A stretch of 64,000 nucleotides of DNA from Paenibacillus xylanilyticus. Its GTDB lineage: Bacteria > Bacillota > Bacilli > Paenibacillales > Paenibacillaceae. The DNA lies in assembly GCF_009664365.1 (NCBI RefSeq), contig NZ_CP044310.1, positions 3,731,001 through 3,795,000 on the forward strand, in the 5' to 3' direction. The notes below the pieces were generated by a model. That model did no database searches. It saw nothing but the letters and a program-made list of their open reading frames with translations, and was not told the origin of the DNA. Position 1 is the first letter of the stretch, and each line of letters starts with the position of its first letter. Below are positions 45,993 to 54,464 of this stretch, piece after piece. The position numbers were made by a program, and so were the translations under genes.

Positions 45993-46871
45993 CTACTCTT
46001 TTACTGCCCCAATGACGATACCTTTAACGAAAAAGCGTTGTAAGAATGGATATATGACCAAAATCGGCAATGCCCCGATGAAAATCTGTGCAGCGCGAAC
46101 CGTACGCTGGGAAACATTCTCCAGCATGGATGGGTCCACGTTGATTTTACTGAGGTCTTGCTGCACGATAATGGTTTGTAGCAAGGAAGCCAGTGGGTAA
46201 TTTTTGACATCGGACATATAAATCATGCCGTCGAACCAAGAGTTCCACTGACCTACCATGGTAAACAATGACAAGGTTGCAATCGCAGGCATGGATAGCG
46301 GTACATATACCAGTGCCAGCGTTTTAATGTGACCTGCTCCATCCAGATAAGCTGCTTCCTCCAGCTCTTTAGGCAGACCACGGAAGAAGTTCATCATCAG
46401 GATAACATTCCACACGGACAATGCACCTGGCAGCACCAGTGCCCAGATCGTATCCATCAGTCCTAGTTTCTGGACCAAGATATAACTTGGAATTAGACCT
46501 CCGCTGAACAAAATCGTAAATACAAAGAACCAGGTGTAGATCGAACGGCCTTTGAAATTAATATCTTCCTTCGACAGAGGAAATGCTGTCAGAAGCATAA
46601 TCACCATACCGATCACCGTAGCAATGACGGTTCGTTTAACCGAAACCAGCAAGGAATTAATGAAATTCGAATTGCCGAACGTTTTGACATATGCGTCTGT
46701 CGTAAAGCCAATCGGCCAGAAGCCGACAAGATTGGCTGAGGCCGGTGCCATGCTGCTGAACGAAACGGCCAAAATATGAATAATAGGCAGAATGCAAAGC
46801 AGTGATAATACGCCCAGAAAAATATAGTTCGCAACGCTGAATATTCGATAGCCTTTTGTTTTGTAATACAA
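45993..46871 (-). CDS. Sugar ABC transporter permease, MalG/LplC type (glucan locus)
   Basis: 292 residues with about six membrane helices, first at about 13-35 (VANYIFLGVLSLLCILPII). The EAA loop is LEEAAYLDGAGHIKTLALVYVPLSMP. The C-terminus QRFFVKGIVIGAVKE marks it as LplC/YtcP type. It begins 18 nt after its partner permease and ends 42 nt before the SLH-GH16 gene. It probably imports beta-1,3-gluco-oligosaccharides made by that enzyme (context inference). No ATPase gene is nearby. Confidence 0.95.
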   Translation of the reverse strand: MYYKTKGYRIFSVANYIFLGVLSLLCILPIIHILAVSFSSMAPASANLVGFWPIGFTTDAYVKTFGNSNFINSLLVSVKRTVIATVIGMVIMLLTAFPLSKEDINFKGRSIYTWFFVFTILFSGGLIPSYILVQKLGLMDTIWALVLPGALSVWNVILMMNFFRGLPKELEEAAYLDGAGHIKTLALVYVPLSMPAIATLSLFTMVGQWNSWFDGMIYMSDVKNYPLASLLQTIIVQQDLSKINVDPSMLENVSQRTVRAAQIFIGALPILVIYPFLQRFFVKGIVIGAVKE

Positions 46872-46889
46872 GCCCTTTTCTCCTCTCTA

Positions 46890-47855
46890 CTAGAACACGC
46901 GGTAATTCGCCAATTTGTAAGCCATGCGATATGAGATCACGATCAGAATGGTTGCCACGACCGATTTGAACAATCCTACTGCCGTTGCGAAGCTCATTTT
47001 GCCGTTCAAGATACCAAGACGGTATACGAAGGTATCGATGATATCACCTTTGTCATAAACGAGCGGATTGTACAGATTGAACACCTGATCGAACCCTGCA
47101 TTCAAAATGTTTCCGATGGAGAGTGTCATGAGTACAATCGTGATCGGCATCAGGGCTGGAATCGTAATGTGCAGTGTTTGTTTGAACCGGTTTGCACCGT
47201 CCACTTCCGCAGCTTCGTACAGTGCCGGGTTAATACCGGACAGAGAAGCCAGAAATACAATCGTACCAAAGCCAAATTCTTTCCACACATCACTAACAAT
47301 CAGTGTTATCCGAAACCAAGTTCCATCCCCCAGGAAAAAGATCGGATCTCCGCCTAGTGCAACGACCAGTTTGTTCACCATGCCGCCCTGCGGCGAAAGA
47401 ATATCAAGCAATATTCCGCCCAGGATAACCCATGACAGAAAGTGCGGCAGATACACCAGTGTTTGACTGACCCTTTTAAAAGCAGATAAACGAACTTCGT
47501 TCAACAAAATCGCAAACAGGAATGGAGCAATTAAACCTGCGACTATTTTGAAAAATGCAATCACCAGTGTATTCCAGATGACCTGGCCTACGTCCGGGTA
47601 TAAGAATAAATACTTGAAATTATCCCAACCTACCCATTTGGATTCGGTAAATCCGAGGTATGGTTTAAAATCCTGGAAAGCAATCACAATCCCGCCCATT
47701 GGTATGTACTGAAAAACAATTGCCAGCAAAACAGCTGGTACGAGCATCAAATGCAAGGACCAATTCCGTTGCATGTTCCAGCGCTGTCTCGCCTTGATGG
47801 CACGCCCCTTGCGAGGCGTTTCTAACGTATGTTCCTTCACCCCTACATCCCCCAT
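46890..47855 (-). CDS. Sugar ABC transporter permease, MalF/LplB type (glucan locus)
   Basis: 321 residues from the ATG at 47855. A GTG at 47840, preceded by GGGGGATGTA, is an equally plausible start and would remove five residues. About six membrane helices, first at about 33-55 (LMLVPAVLLAIVFQYIPMGGIVIAF), and an EAA loop ALYEAAEVDGANRFKQTLHITIPALMP. It is the first gene of the permease-GH16 operon and is divergent from the YesM-type kinase. The promoter region has a -10 box TATAAT and the 14-bp motif shared with the binding-protein promoter. Confidence 0.95.
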   Translation of the reverse strand: MGDVGVKEHTLETPRKGRAIKARQRWNMQRNWSLHLMLVPAVLLAIVFQYIPMGGIVIAFQDFKPYLGFTESKWVGWDNFKYLFLYPDVGQVIWNTLVIAFFKIVAGLIAPFLFAILLNEVRLSAFKRVSQTLVYLPHFLSWVILGGILLDILSPQGGMVNKLVVALGGDPIFFLGDGTWFRITLIVSDVWKEFGFGTIVFLASLSGINPALYEAAEVDGANRFKQTLHITIPALMPITIVLMTLSIGNILNAGFDQVFNLYNPLVYDKGDIIDTFVYRLGILNGKMSFATAVGLFKSVVATILIVISYRMAYKLANYRVF

Positions 47856-47903
47856 GTTCTGAAAATTTGTATTTTACAAGTGCATATGAACTTGTATATT
47901 AAA

Positions 47904-47948
47904 ATTATAGCAACGGTTATTAGCAATCTATATCCTAATATTGCAACA
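47904..47948 (-). promoter_or_regulatory. Permease-operon promoter with shared TGTTGCAATATTAG motif
   Basis: On the minus strand TGTTGCAATATTAG (47948-47935) is followed after 25 bp by the -10 box TATAAT (47909-47904). No -35 consensus is seen, which suits activation by the adjacent YesN-type regulator bound near -45. The same 14 bases occur before the distant binding-protein gene at nearly the same spacing. Confidence 0.65.
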
Positions 47949-47987
47949 ACGATAACAATATTTTAATGAGTTGAGGGAGGCCCAGCA

Positions 47988-49697
47988 TTGTTCGCACGCC
48001 TGAACGTCTTCACCAAAATTACACTGTTGTTTGTAGCACTGCTTGTCCTAGTTTTGTTCCTGTACACCTATTCAAACCGGGAAAGTGTACGTGTAATCGA
48101 ACACGAAATTCAGAATAATACCATGAATCATTTGTCCACTTTTGCCGACTCTGTAGAATCCAATATTTACCAATTATCTCTCTATGGGATGTCCATTGGG
48201 CAAGATTCGAGCATACAGGAATATCAGCGCCCGGATTACAAAGATGTGCCATATGAACGGGTCAAAGTTGGAAGTGCTATTCTTGAAAAAATGAATCTGT
48301 ATAATGCAGCCAGCAAATGGCATTCGACCATCACACTCTATTTTCCTAGGTTGCAAAAAGTCATTTCCACGGATTATTATGCTTATATCCCGTATGCGGA
48401 GGATGAATTTTCCAAGCCACTTTCGAAATCATGGGCATATAAGCAGAATCAATTTGTGTGGTACACGACCGATCCAACGACAGCGATCGACACCCCTGGG
48501 AAGTCGAGACTCATTACCAAGATCAGCTTTCCAGTGCATCATTTGATCAGTATGCTGGACCAGAACAAATTGAATAACAAAGGTGACCCTTTTATGTTCC
48601 ACCCCGAGTTTGGCTTAATTAGCAACACCAGTGGAAATGGCACATTAACTGCGATTCAGTCCAAGCTGAAAGAGATGCCTTTGCAGGAAAAAGGCGGATT
48701 CACCACGACGCTTGACCGCACAGAATACTATGTTTCGTACATACAGTCAGGCAGTCTGGGATGGTACTATGTAGACTACGTGCCTATGCAGCAAATTCTA
48801 GGGCCGATCACAAATAGTCGTAATCTCTTCTACGCTTCCATAGCCGTTCTAATTGCCATGAGTGTTGTGGTTTTGTATGTGCTGTATCGTAGCGTACAGC
48901 TCCCATTGCTTCAACTGGTGAAGGGAACGAACCGTTTGTCGACTGGAGATTTCTCTGTTCGATTACATCATTCTTCACGTAATGAATTCAGTTTATTGTT
49001 TGCACGATTTAACATCATGGCACAGCGAATTCAGGAGTTGATTGAGAACGTGTACGAAGAACAACTCCGAAGACGTGAGGCCACATTGAAGCAGTTGCAA
49101 TCACAGATTAATCCGCATTTCCTATACAACTGCCTCTTCTACATCAAAAATATGGCGAGGATGAAAAATGAGAAAGCCGTTGTGGCGATGGCGCTTAATT
49201 TAGGTGAGTATTATCGGTACATCACCAGATCCGAGAATGATCAGGCCACCGTCAAAGAAGAATTGAACATGGTGAAAAATTACCTGGAAATCCAGGCACT
49301 CCGGCTGGAACGCATGCATTTTACCATCGATGTACCGGATGATATGCTTCATAAAACGTTACCGCGTTTAAGCTTACAACCTATCGTTGAGAACGCTATC
49401 ATTCATGGCATTGAACCCCGTACTGAAGACGGTCATATCAACATAACAGGTTATCATACGGATGAATGGTGTACGATAACCGTCGAGGACAGCGGGCTGG
49501 GTATGACGGAGAATCAGATGCAAGAATTGGTTGATAATCTTAACAAACCGCTCGATGGCAACATGGGATGTGGAACTTGGAATGTTCATCAGCGTTTGTC
49601 TTTTTTGTATGGTGAAGACGCGGGTCTAAGCTATGAACATACGCCTGGCGGAGGCGTTAAGGTAAGCATTACATGGTACAACAATATCAATGAGTAG
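47988..49697 (+). CDS. YesM-type membrane sensor histidine kinase (glucan locus)
   Basis: 569 residues from a TTG with GGGAGG 7 nt upstream. Membrane helices at about 10-28 and 280-300 flank an extracellular sensor of about 250 residues. A HAMP linker follows. The phosphoacceptor is His377 in QINPHFLYNCLFYIKN. The ATPase end has LSLQPIVENAIIHG and VEDSGLGM. It immediately precedes its regulator gene, which begins 9 nt after its stop. It is divergent from the permease-GH16 operon and probably senses extracellular glucan fragments, directly or through the binding protein. Confidence 0.95.
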   Translation: MFARLNVFTKITLLFVALLVLVLFLYTYSNRESVRVIEHEIQNNTMNHLSTFADSVESNIYQLSLYGMSIGQDSSIQEYQRPDYKDVPYERVKVGSAILEKMNLYNAASKWHSTITLYFPRLQKVISTDYYAYIPYAEDEFSKPLSKSWAYKQNQFVWYTTDPTTAIDTPGKSRLITKISFPVHHLISMLDQNKLNNKGDPFMFHPEFGLISNTSGNGTLTAIQSKLKEMPLQEKGGFTTTLDRTEYYVSYIQSGSLGWYYVDYVPMQQILGPITNSRNLFYASIAVLIAMSVVVLYVLYRSVQLPLLQLVKGTNRLSTGDFSVRLHHSSRNEFSLLFARFNIMAQRIQELIENVYEEQLRRREATLKQLQSQINPHFLYNCLFYIKNMARMKNEKAVVAMALNLGEYYRYITRSENDQATVKEELNMVKNYLEIQALRLERMHFTIDVPDDMLHKTLPRLSLQPIVENAIIHGIEPRTEDGHINITGYHTDEWCTITVEDSGLGMTENQMQELVDNLNKPLDGNMGCGTWNVHQRLSFLYGEDAGLSYEHTPGGGVKVSITWYNNINE

Positions 49698-49706
49698 GTG
49701 AAGTAC

Positions 49707-51347
49707 ATGTTACAGTTGTTGTTAGTTGATGATGAACGTTCCGTTGTAGAAACGCTGGCGGAAACCATTCCGTGGGAAAGCTGCGGAATCGGCACTGTAC
49801 ACGAAGCTTTGTCAGGTGCCGTAGCACTGGAAATTATGGAGAATCATGATATTGATATTGTAATCACGGATATTCGCATGCCGGAGATGTCCGGTATTGA
49901 GTTAATCACGACAATTCACGAGAAATGGTCGCATGTGCAGACTATTTTACTCTCGGGCTATGCTGACTTCGAATACGCCAAACAAGCGATGGCTCAGGAA
50001 AGCTTTGATTATTTGCTGAAACCTGTAAGTGATGAGGATCTAATCGAAACCGTACAGCGGCTTGTTGACCGGATCAAACAAAAATGGGAAGCGGCTGCCT
50101 CCTATCAACGTGCCTTGCATGCATTCCAGGATAACTTGCCTTTATTGCAATCTACGATGCTCCATGAATTGCTGACAGGCAAAACCTATTCTCCCTCAAC
50201 GCTCGCAGACAAGCTCGAATTACTACATCTGCCCTATTCGGTTGGTGAGGAGCTGGGCATGCTTGTTATTCGAATGGAAGAGCATCTATCCGAAATGGCT
50301 GACCATGATCTTTCGCTGATGCAGTATGCCATTAGCAACATTATCAGCGAGGTGACGCAGCAGCATTTTCATATGTGGCATACGCGGGATGTCCATGATT
50401 ATCTGGTTGTGCTGGTTAGTGTCAAAAAAGGCGGCACACAAAGTGTGAGCAAAGAGGAAAAACCTCAAGTGCTGCTGGAACATTACGCTGCCCAAATTCA
50501 GACAAACGTTCAGTTATATTTAAAAGGGGCTATTTCAATCGCTGTGTCTCACTGGGGTAAGTTTCCTAATGAGATTGGAGAGATTTATGAGAGTGCCGTC
50601 CGATCCATGCGGAAGCGTATGGGACATGCTCAAGGCTTGTTCATTACGGCATCAGATGATAAGGATGTACATCCCCTTCCTGCCATCCGCTCTCTGTACA
50701 AGCCCCCAACCCTCATCAGTCTTCTGGAAGCTGGCCGCTTTGAGGATGTGGAACAAAAGATTAATGTCATTTTCGAGGAATTGCTCGAATCGGCGCAGCA
50801 TCATGATATCGCAGAAACGACAATTGAGGTTTATCATGCTTTGGCAGGGGCTTTTGCTTATATCATCCACAAAAACGGAAAACAGATCTCTTCTGTCCTG
50901 CCTGCCGAAATGTATAAATACTTTCAAGCTCCAAGCTATGCTACTGCCCAGCAGTTGAAAGACTGGTCGATCCGCACACTGCATTCCATCAGTGATGACG
51001 CAGAACAGGAGCTGAAGGACAATCACAGTACCATCGTTCGCAGTGTCAAAAGCTTTGTGGATCTGCATCTGGCTTCCGATGTTTCCTTACCGGCTATTGC
51101 CGAGCATGTCCACCTGCACCCAGTGTATCTATCCAAGGTATACAAGGCGGAGACAGGAGAAGCGCTGACGGCCTATGTCTATCGGTTACGGATGGAGAAA
51201 GCAGCGTATTATTTGCGTTCGTCCAGCGCCAAAGTATTCGAAATTGCGGAGCTTGTCGGTTACAACAACACGGCGTATTTTATTCGGGTATTTAAAAAGT
51301 TTTACGATCTGACACCGCAGGAATATAGAGAGAATCTGCCGGTTTGA
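49707..51347 (+). CDS. YesN-type response regulator with AraC-type DNA-binding domain (glucan locus)
   Basis: The ATG at 49707 (MLQLLLVDDE) has AGGTG 6 nt upstream; a GTG at 49698, right after the kinase stop, has no RBS. 546 residues. The receiver has phosphoacceptor Asp55 (IVITDIRMPE). The C-terminal AraC domain spans about 445-545 (DVSLPAIAEHVHLHPVYLSKVYKAET, then KVFEIAELVGYNNTAYFIRVFKKFYDLTPQEYRE). It is cotranscribed with the kinase and is the likely protein that binds the shared 14-bp motif before the permease and binding-protein genes (inference). Confidence 0.95.
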   Translation: MLQLLLVDDERSVVETLAETIPWESCGIGTVHEALSGAVALEIMENHDIDIVITDIRMPEMSGIELITTIHEKWSHVQTILLSGYADFEYAKQAMAQESFDYLLKPVSDEDLIETVQRLVDRIKQKWEAAASYQRALHAFQDNLPLLQSTMLHELLTGKTYSPSTLADKLELLHLPYSVGEELGMLVIRMEEHLSEMADHDLSLMQYAISNIISEVTQQHFHMWHTRDVHDYLVVLVSVKKGGTQSVSKEEKPQVLLEHYAAQIQTNVQLYLKGAISIAVSHWGKFPNEIGEIYESAVRSMRKRMGHAQGLFITASDDKDVHPLPAIRSLYKPPTLISLLEAGRFEDVEQKINVIFEELLESAQHHDIAETTIEVYHALAGAFAYIIHKNGKQISSVLPAEMYKYFQAPSYATAQQLKDWSIRTLHSISDDAEQELKDNHSTIVRSVKSFVDLHLASDVSLPAIAEHVHLHPVYLSKVYKAETGEALTAYVYRLRMEKAAYYLRSSSAKVFEIAELVGYNNTAYFIRVFKKFYDLTPQEYRENLPV

Positions 51348-51351
51348 AGCA

Positions 51352-51389
51352 AAAAGGCCTCGCTGGAATGATTTCCAGCAAGGCCTTTT
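51352..51389. terminator. Bidirectional terminator between regulator and binding-protein genes
   Basis: AAAAGGCCTCGCTGGAA (51352-51368) pairs with TCCAGC-AAGGCCTTTT (ending 51389) with one bulge. The tail is TTTTCTTTG on the plus strand and TTTTTGC on the minus strand. The genes on both sides converge on it. Confidence 0.9.
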
Positions 51390-51465
51390 CTTTGTACTTT
51401 CCCACCTGCTTTAGCAGCTTGGTTAGAACGAAATAACGGATAAGATTTAATTACTTGGCTCGTAC

Positions 51466-53151
51466 TTACTTTCCGCTCGTAACGGATTGGTACCACTCAT
51501 TAACTTCCATCGTATTTTGATCTCCACCGGAAGACTTCCACTTCTCTACAAACGTATCAAAAGCATCGATCGGAGCTTTACCATAGATGATTTGCGAGAA
51601 CAGGTCCTTCTCCATTTTGGTTAAGATGTCGTTGTTCATTTGCATTGACATCGTTGGTGCACCTGTGAACATCTGTTTTAAAGCAATATCTTTTTGATCC
51701 TGAACAATCTTGGCCGCTTCCACCATGGGTACCGGTACACCAGACTTAAGTTTTTTCTCGAAAGGTGTTGTGGCTTCTTCACCGTTAGCAAACTTCGCAA
51801 GCGTAGCCATGTTCAGACTTGGGATACGTGCACCATCAAATGTTAATGTGTATTTCTCAGGTGCATAACCGCCGGTCACACTAGCATCCGTTGTTACTTT
51901 GCCGTCTTTCATTGCCCAGTCATATCCTTCAGCGAAGCCATTTTCGAATTCATCGCCTGCTTTTGGATTAGCATAGTGATCAAATAGATAGTTTTGATAT
52001 GTGAAAAAGACTTCAGGGTTCTTCATATCTTTGTTAATCAGAATTACACCGTTGTCGTTCGCGGTACCTCGTCTGCCTGCCTTTCCATCAGGTCCAGATG
52101 GAATCGGGTAAGCTTTGTACTCCGCTTCCGGATGGTTTTTCTTCACATCTTCGAGCGGCCATGACGGCATCCAGTGAGGCCCCACAACAATCCCTGCTTT
52201 ACCTGCTGTAAACTCTTCCGCTGCTTTGGTTTCATCATATACCCCAGCTTCTTCTGGAATATATCCTTTTTTCATCCAGTCAGCCAGTGTTGCCAAAGCT
52301 TGTTTTGCTCCTGGATTTACTGAACCGTACTCCAGTTTGCCTTCTGCATTCAGATTCCACTGGTTTGGCATCGTGCCGTAGGCTCCGAAGACCCAACCAG
52401 CATCAGACATCCATGTGCTGAGCCAGTTTTTGAATCCGATGGTCAGGCCGTAAGTGTCTTTTTTACCATTGCCATCCGGGTCTTTATTCGTAAACGTTTC
52501 CATAATCACTTCAAGATCAGCTAGCGTTTCAGGTGCCTTCAAATTAAACTTCTTCATCCAATCCTCGCGAATCCACATCACTGGATCACTATTGTAGGAG
52601 TAATCCAGAATCGGAATACCAATCCGTTTACCATCCTGCATGTACGGATACCATACGGAAGGATCTTCATTCACGGCAGCTTTCCAGGTATCACTTGCAT
52701 ATTGATCAAACAATTCACCAGCATCAACGAACTTGCCCGTTTCAATCAGCTCACGTGCCAGATTGAAATCGCCGCGATACGAAATGATGTCCGGCATTTC
52801 TGCATTGGAAGCCAGCGACAGGCGCAGCTTCGTTTCAAACGCATTGTTGGTGGACGGTGATACCCACTGATTTTTTAATTCAATGCCGAGCTTGTCTTTT
52901 GCCCATTTGGTGTGCACGTTATTGTCCTGATCTTCACCAGATTTGAATTTGATTTCGGGTCCCCAGGGACGTAAATAAGTAAGTGTTACGGGTGGATCAT
53001 ACTTCCCGTCCTTCAATTCCAGTGCAGTACTCGGTGTGCTCGGTGCAGCCTCTTTGCTTGCTCCACTGTTACATCCGCTAAGAACTGCTGTAAGCGCCAA
53101 CATTCCTGCCAAAGCCAAACCGCCAATCTTTCTTTTCTTGATTGTTTTCAA
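51466..53151 (-). CDS. Extracellular sugar-binding lipoprotein (family 1, glucan locus)
   Basis: The TTG at 53151 is the likely start: GGGGG lies 9 nt upstream and it opens a proper signal (KTIKKRKIGGLALAGMLALTAVLSGC). 561 residues; lipobox LSGC gives a lipid-anchored Cys at about residue 27, then an Asn/Ser/Gly tether. The mature domain is the long solute-binding protein 1 type, with TFTNKDPDGNGKKDTYGLTIGFK and WMKKGYIPEEAGVYDETKAAEEFTAGKAGIVVGPHW. It serves the permeases encoded 4-6 kb away. It forms its own unit convergent with the kinase/regulator genes, unusual because binding-protein genes are normally next to the permeases. Confidence 0.93.
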   Translation of the reverse strand: MKTIKKRKIGGLALAGMLALTAVLSGCNSGASKEAAPSTPSTALELKDGKYDPPVTLTYLRPWGPEIKFKSGEDQDNNVHTKWAKDKLGIELKNQWVSPSTNNAFETKLRLSLASNAEMPDIISYRGDFNLARELIETGKFVDAGELFDQYASDTWKAAVNEDPSVWYPYMQDGKRIGIPILDYSYNSDPVMWIREDWMKKFNLKAPETLADLEVIMETFTNKDPDGNGKKDTYGLTIGFKNWLSTWMSDAGWVFGAYGTMPNQWNLNAEGKLEYGSVNPGAKQALATLADWMKKGYIPEEAGVYDETKAAEEFTAGKAGIVVGPHWMPSWPLEDVKKNHPEAEYKAYPIPSGPDGKAGRRGTANDNGVILINKDMKNPEVFFTYQNYLFDHYANPKAGDEFENGFAEGYDWAMKDGKVTTDASVTGGYAPEKYTLTFDGARIPSLNMATLAKFANGEEATTPFEKKLKSGVPVPMVEAAKIVQDQKDIALKQMFTGAPTMSMQMNNDILTKMEKDLFSQIIYGKAPIDAFDTFVEKWKSSGGDQNTMEVNEWYQSVTSGK

Positions 53152-53194
53152 CTTGTGAGTCCCCCTGTATGTAGTGATGTTGTCTACAGAGTCC

Positions 53195-53240
53195 ATCATA
53201 ATGAATGAACCATATGAATGCCCATACTAATATTGCAACA
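53195..53240 (-). promoter_or_regulatory. Binding-protein promoter with the shared TGTTGCAATATTAG motif
   Basis: On the minus strand TGTTGCAATATTAG (53240-53227) is followed after 26 bp by TATGAT (53200-53195), a plausible -10 box about 45 bp upstream of the start codon. No good -35 is present. Motif and spacing match the permease-operon promoter at 47904-47948. Confidence 0.6.
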
Positions 53241-53281
53241 TTTATTGTATTAATTTAGGATATTAAAAAGTGAATATGGAT

Positions 53282-53297
53282 GTTGTATTAGTACAAC
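53282..53297. promoter_or_regulatory. Perfect palindrome GTTGTA-4-TACAAC, possible operator
   Basis: GTTGTATTAGTACAAC is a perfect 6-4-6 dyad about 130 bp upstream of the binding-protein start, in DNA with no gene. It looks like a repressor or regulator site, and the regulator is not identifiable. Confidence 0.4.
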
Positions 53298-53413
53298 GTC
53301 TTACTCTTGTCTCTCTTGTTTATCAGGGTGACCGAAAGGTTCCAGCGAGTTCATTCCCACCCTTTTCCCTCATCATCTTACGTTACGATTGTTCTGTAAA
53401 GGTTGAAAATGAT

Positions 53414-53457
53414 CATAAAAAAACAGAGGATTGCGGAAGTAATCCGCTCCTCTGTTT
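53414..53457 (-). terminator. Terminator of the lichenase gene
   Basis: On the minus strand AAACAGAGGA (53457-53448) pairs with TCCTCTGTTT (53430-53421), with an inner CGGA/TCCG stem, followed by a T-run. It lies about 45 bp after the stop. Confidence 0.85.
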
Positions 53458-53500
53458 CTTTCAGTTTATTGCACTAGTTGGACCTGATCGTGAGTTTCTG

Positions 53501-54214
53501 TTAATTACTCGTATATTTCACCCAATCATATTCGGCATGCAATGGATTAGCACCATTATAAGGCCCGAGCCAGCTGTCCACACCCGTTCCATTCCAGATA
53601 TTCATCATAATTTTACCTGGTGTTTTCGGAATATTGGTTGTGGCTGTATGTTTCAGCACGCCATCGACGTACCACTTAATGTGACCTGGCTGCCAATCAA
53701 ACGCATACGTGTGGAATCCCTGGGACGCATCGAAGCCCAGATTTACGATCTTCTCATGATTTCCAACGCCGCTTGTATAATAATTGAATTGTACTTTTGT
53801 TGTGTCTTTGCCAAGGAACTCGATATCAATCTCATCCCATTGTGTGCCATCAGAAGGACCGGTATAGGTGAAAAAAGAGGATACAATTCCTGTATTTTTA
53901 GCAGGCTTCATACTTACTTCATAGAGACCATAGCCGTAAGTATTCGTTGACCGATATTCTCCACAATCAAACTTGTTGTATGAAGGACTTGTCAGACTCA
54001 AGCGCAGCTTGCCATCATTCGTAAAATTAGCATTATTCGCCCGCCACGTGCAGTTGAACATGGAACCGTTGGAATACCCATCTGCCTTCTGCCAGGTACT
54101 TGCATTGTGATACGTCAGCGGTTCCCAAAACACCCACCCAGCAAAAGCGCTTACCGAAATAAATAATGAAACCACTCCAGATACCATCAATGTGAACCAA
54201 GTCTTCCTCTTCAT
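53501..54214 (-). CDS. bglS: Secreted licheninase, GH16 endo-beta-1,3-1,4-glucanase
   Basis: The ATG at 54214 has GGAGG 7 nt upstream; a TTG directly before it is ignored. 237 residues. Signal peptide 1-25 (ends SAFA). The mature enzyme is a single GH16 jelly roll with the lichenase catalytic motif DEIDIEF (Glu128 nucleophile, Glu132 acid/base) and the conserved [20 protein letters not shown] and [13 protein letters not shown]. Size and sequence are those of Bacillus/Paenibacillus lichenases, which cut beta-1,4 bonds next to beta-1,3 bonds in mixed-linkage glucan outside the cell. It is monocistronic between terminators, with a 13/14 cre match about 100 bp upstream. Confidence 0.96.
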   Translation of the reverse strand: MKRKTWFTLMVSGVVSLFISVSAFAGWVFWEPLTYHNASTWQKADGYSNGSMFNCTWRANNANFTNDGKLRLSLTSPSYNKFDCGEYRSTNTYGYGLYEVSMKPAKNTGIVSSFFTYTGPSDGTQWDEIDIEFLGKDTTKVQFNYYTSGVGNHEKIVNLGFDASQGFHTYAFDWQPGHIKWYVDGVLKHTATTNIPKTPGKIMMNIWNGTGVDSWLGPYNGANPLHAEYDWVKYTSN

Positions 54215-54311
54215 CAATACACCTCCATTTCGTATTCCAACCGTGTAAACAATTTTCTGAAACTCCCTTCGCTCCTAGATTCAACAGCCAGTGCTTGAAG
54301 TAATCATTTCA

Positions 54312-54325
54312 TAAAAGCGCTTACA
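54312..54325. promoter_or_regulatory. cre-like site upstream of the lichenase gene
   Basis: TAAAAGCGCTTACA on the plus strand (TGTAAGCGCTTTTA on the minus) matches 13 of 14 consensus positions, with a strong GCGC core. It is about 100 bp before the lichenase start, consistent with glucose repression through CcpA. Confidence 0.65.
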
Positions 54326-54434
54326 TTGGTTGGTATTTCCATTTTATATGGTCCATAATGGGTGAACTATAGCAAAGTTTAAAGAATACATATTCATTTT
54401 TTAAGATCGTTCTTCCTTGTTCAGTTGTCATGTA

Positions 54435-54460
54435 TAAAAGCCCATTTTAAAAGAATGGGC
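54435..54460 (-). terminator. Terminator of the SUMF1-like lipoprotein gene
   Basis: On the minus strand GCCCATT (54459-54453) pairs with AATGGGC (54445-54439), followed by TTTTA. It lies directly after the stop of the gene. Confidence 0.75.
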
Positions 54461-54464
54461 CTCG

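Noticed and set aside
53270-53950. 226-codon plus-strand frame opposite the lichenase gene
   Set aside because: It covers the promoter, terminator and antisense of a clear GH16 gene, has no RBS and has no recognisable domain. It is a shadow of the opposite strand.
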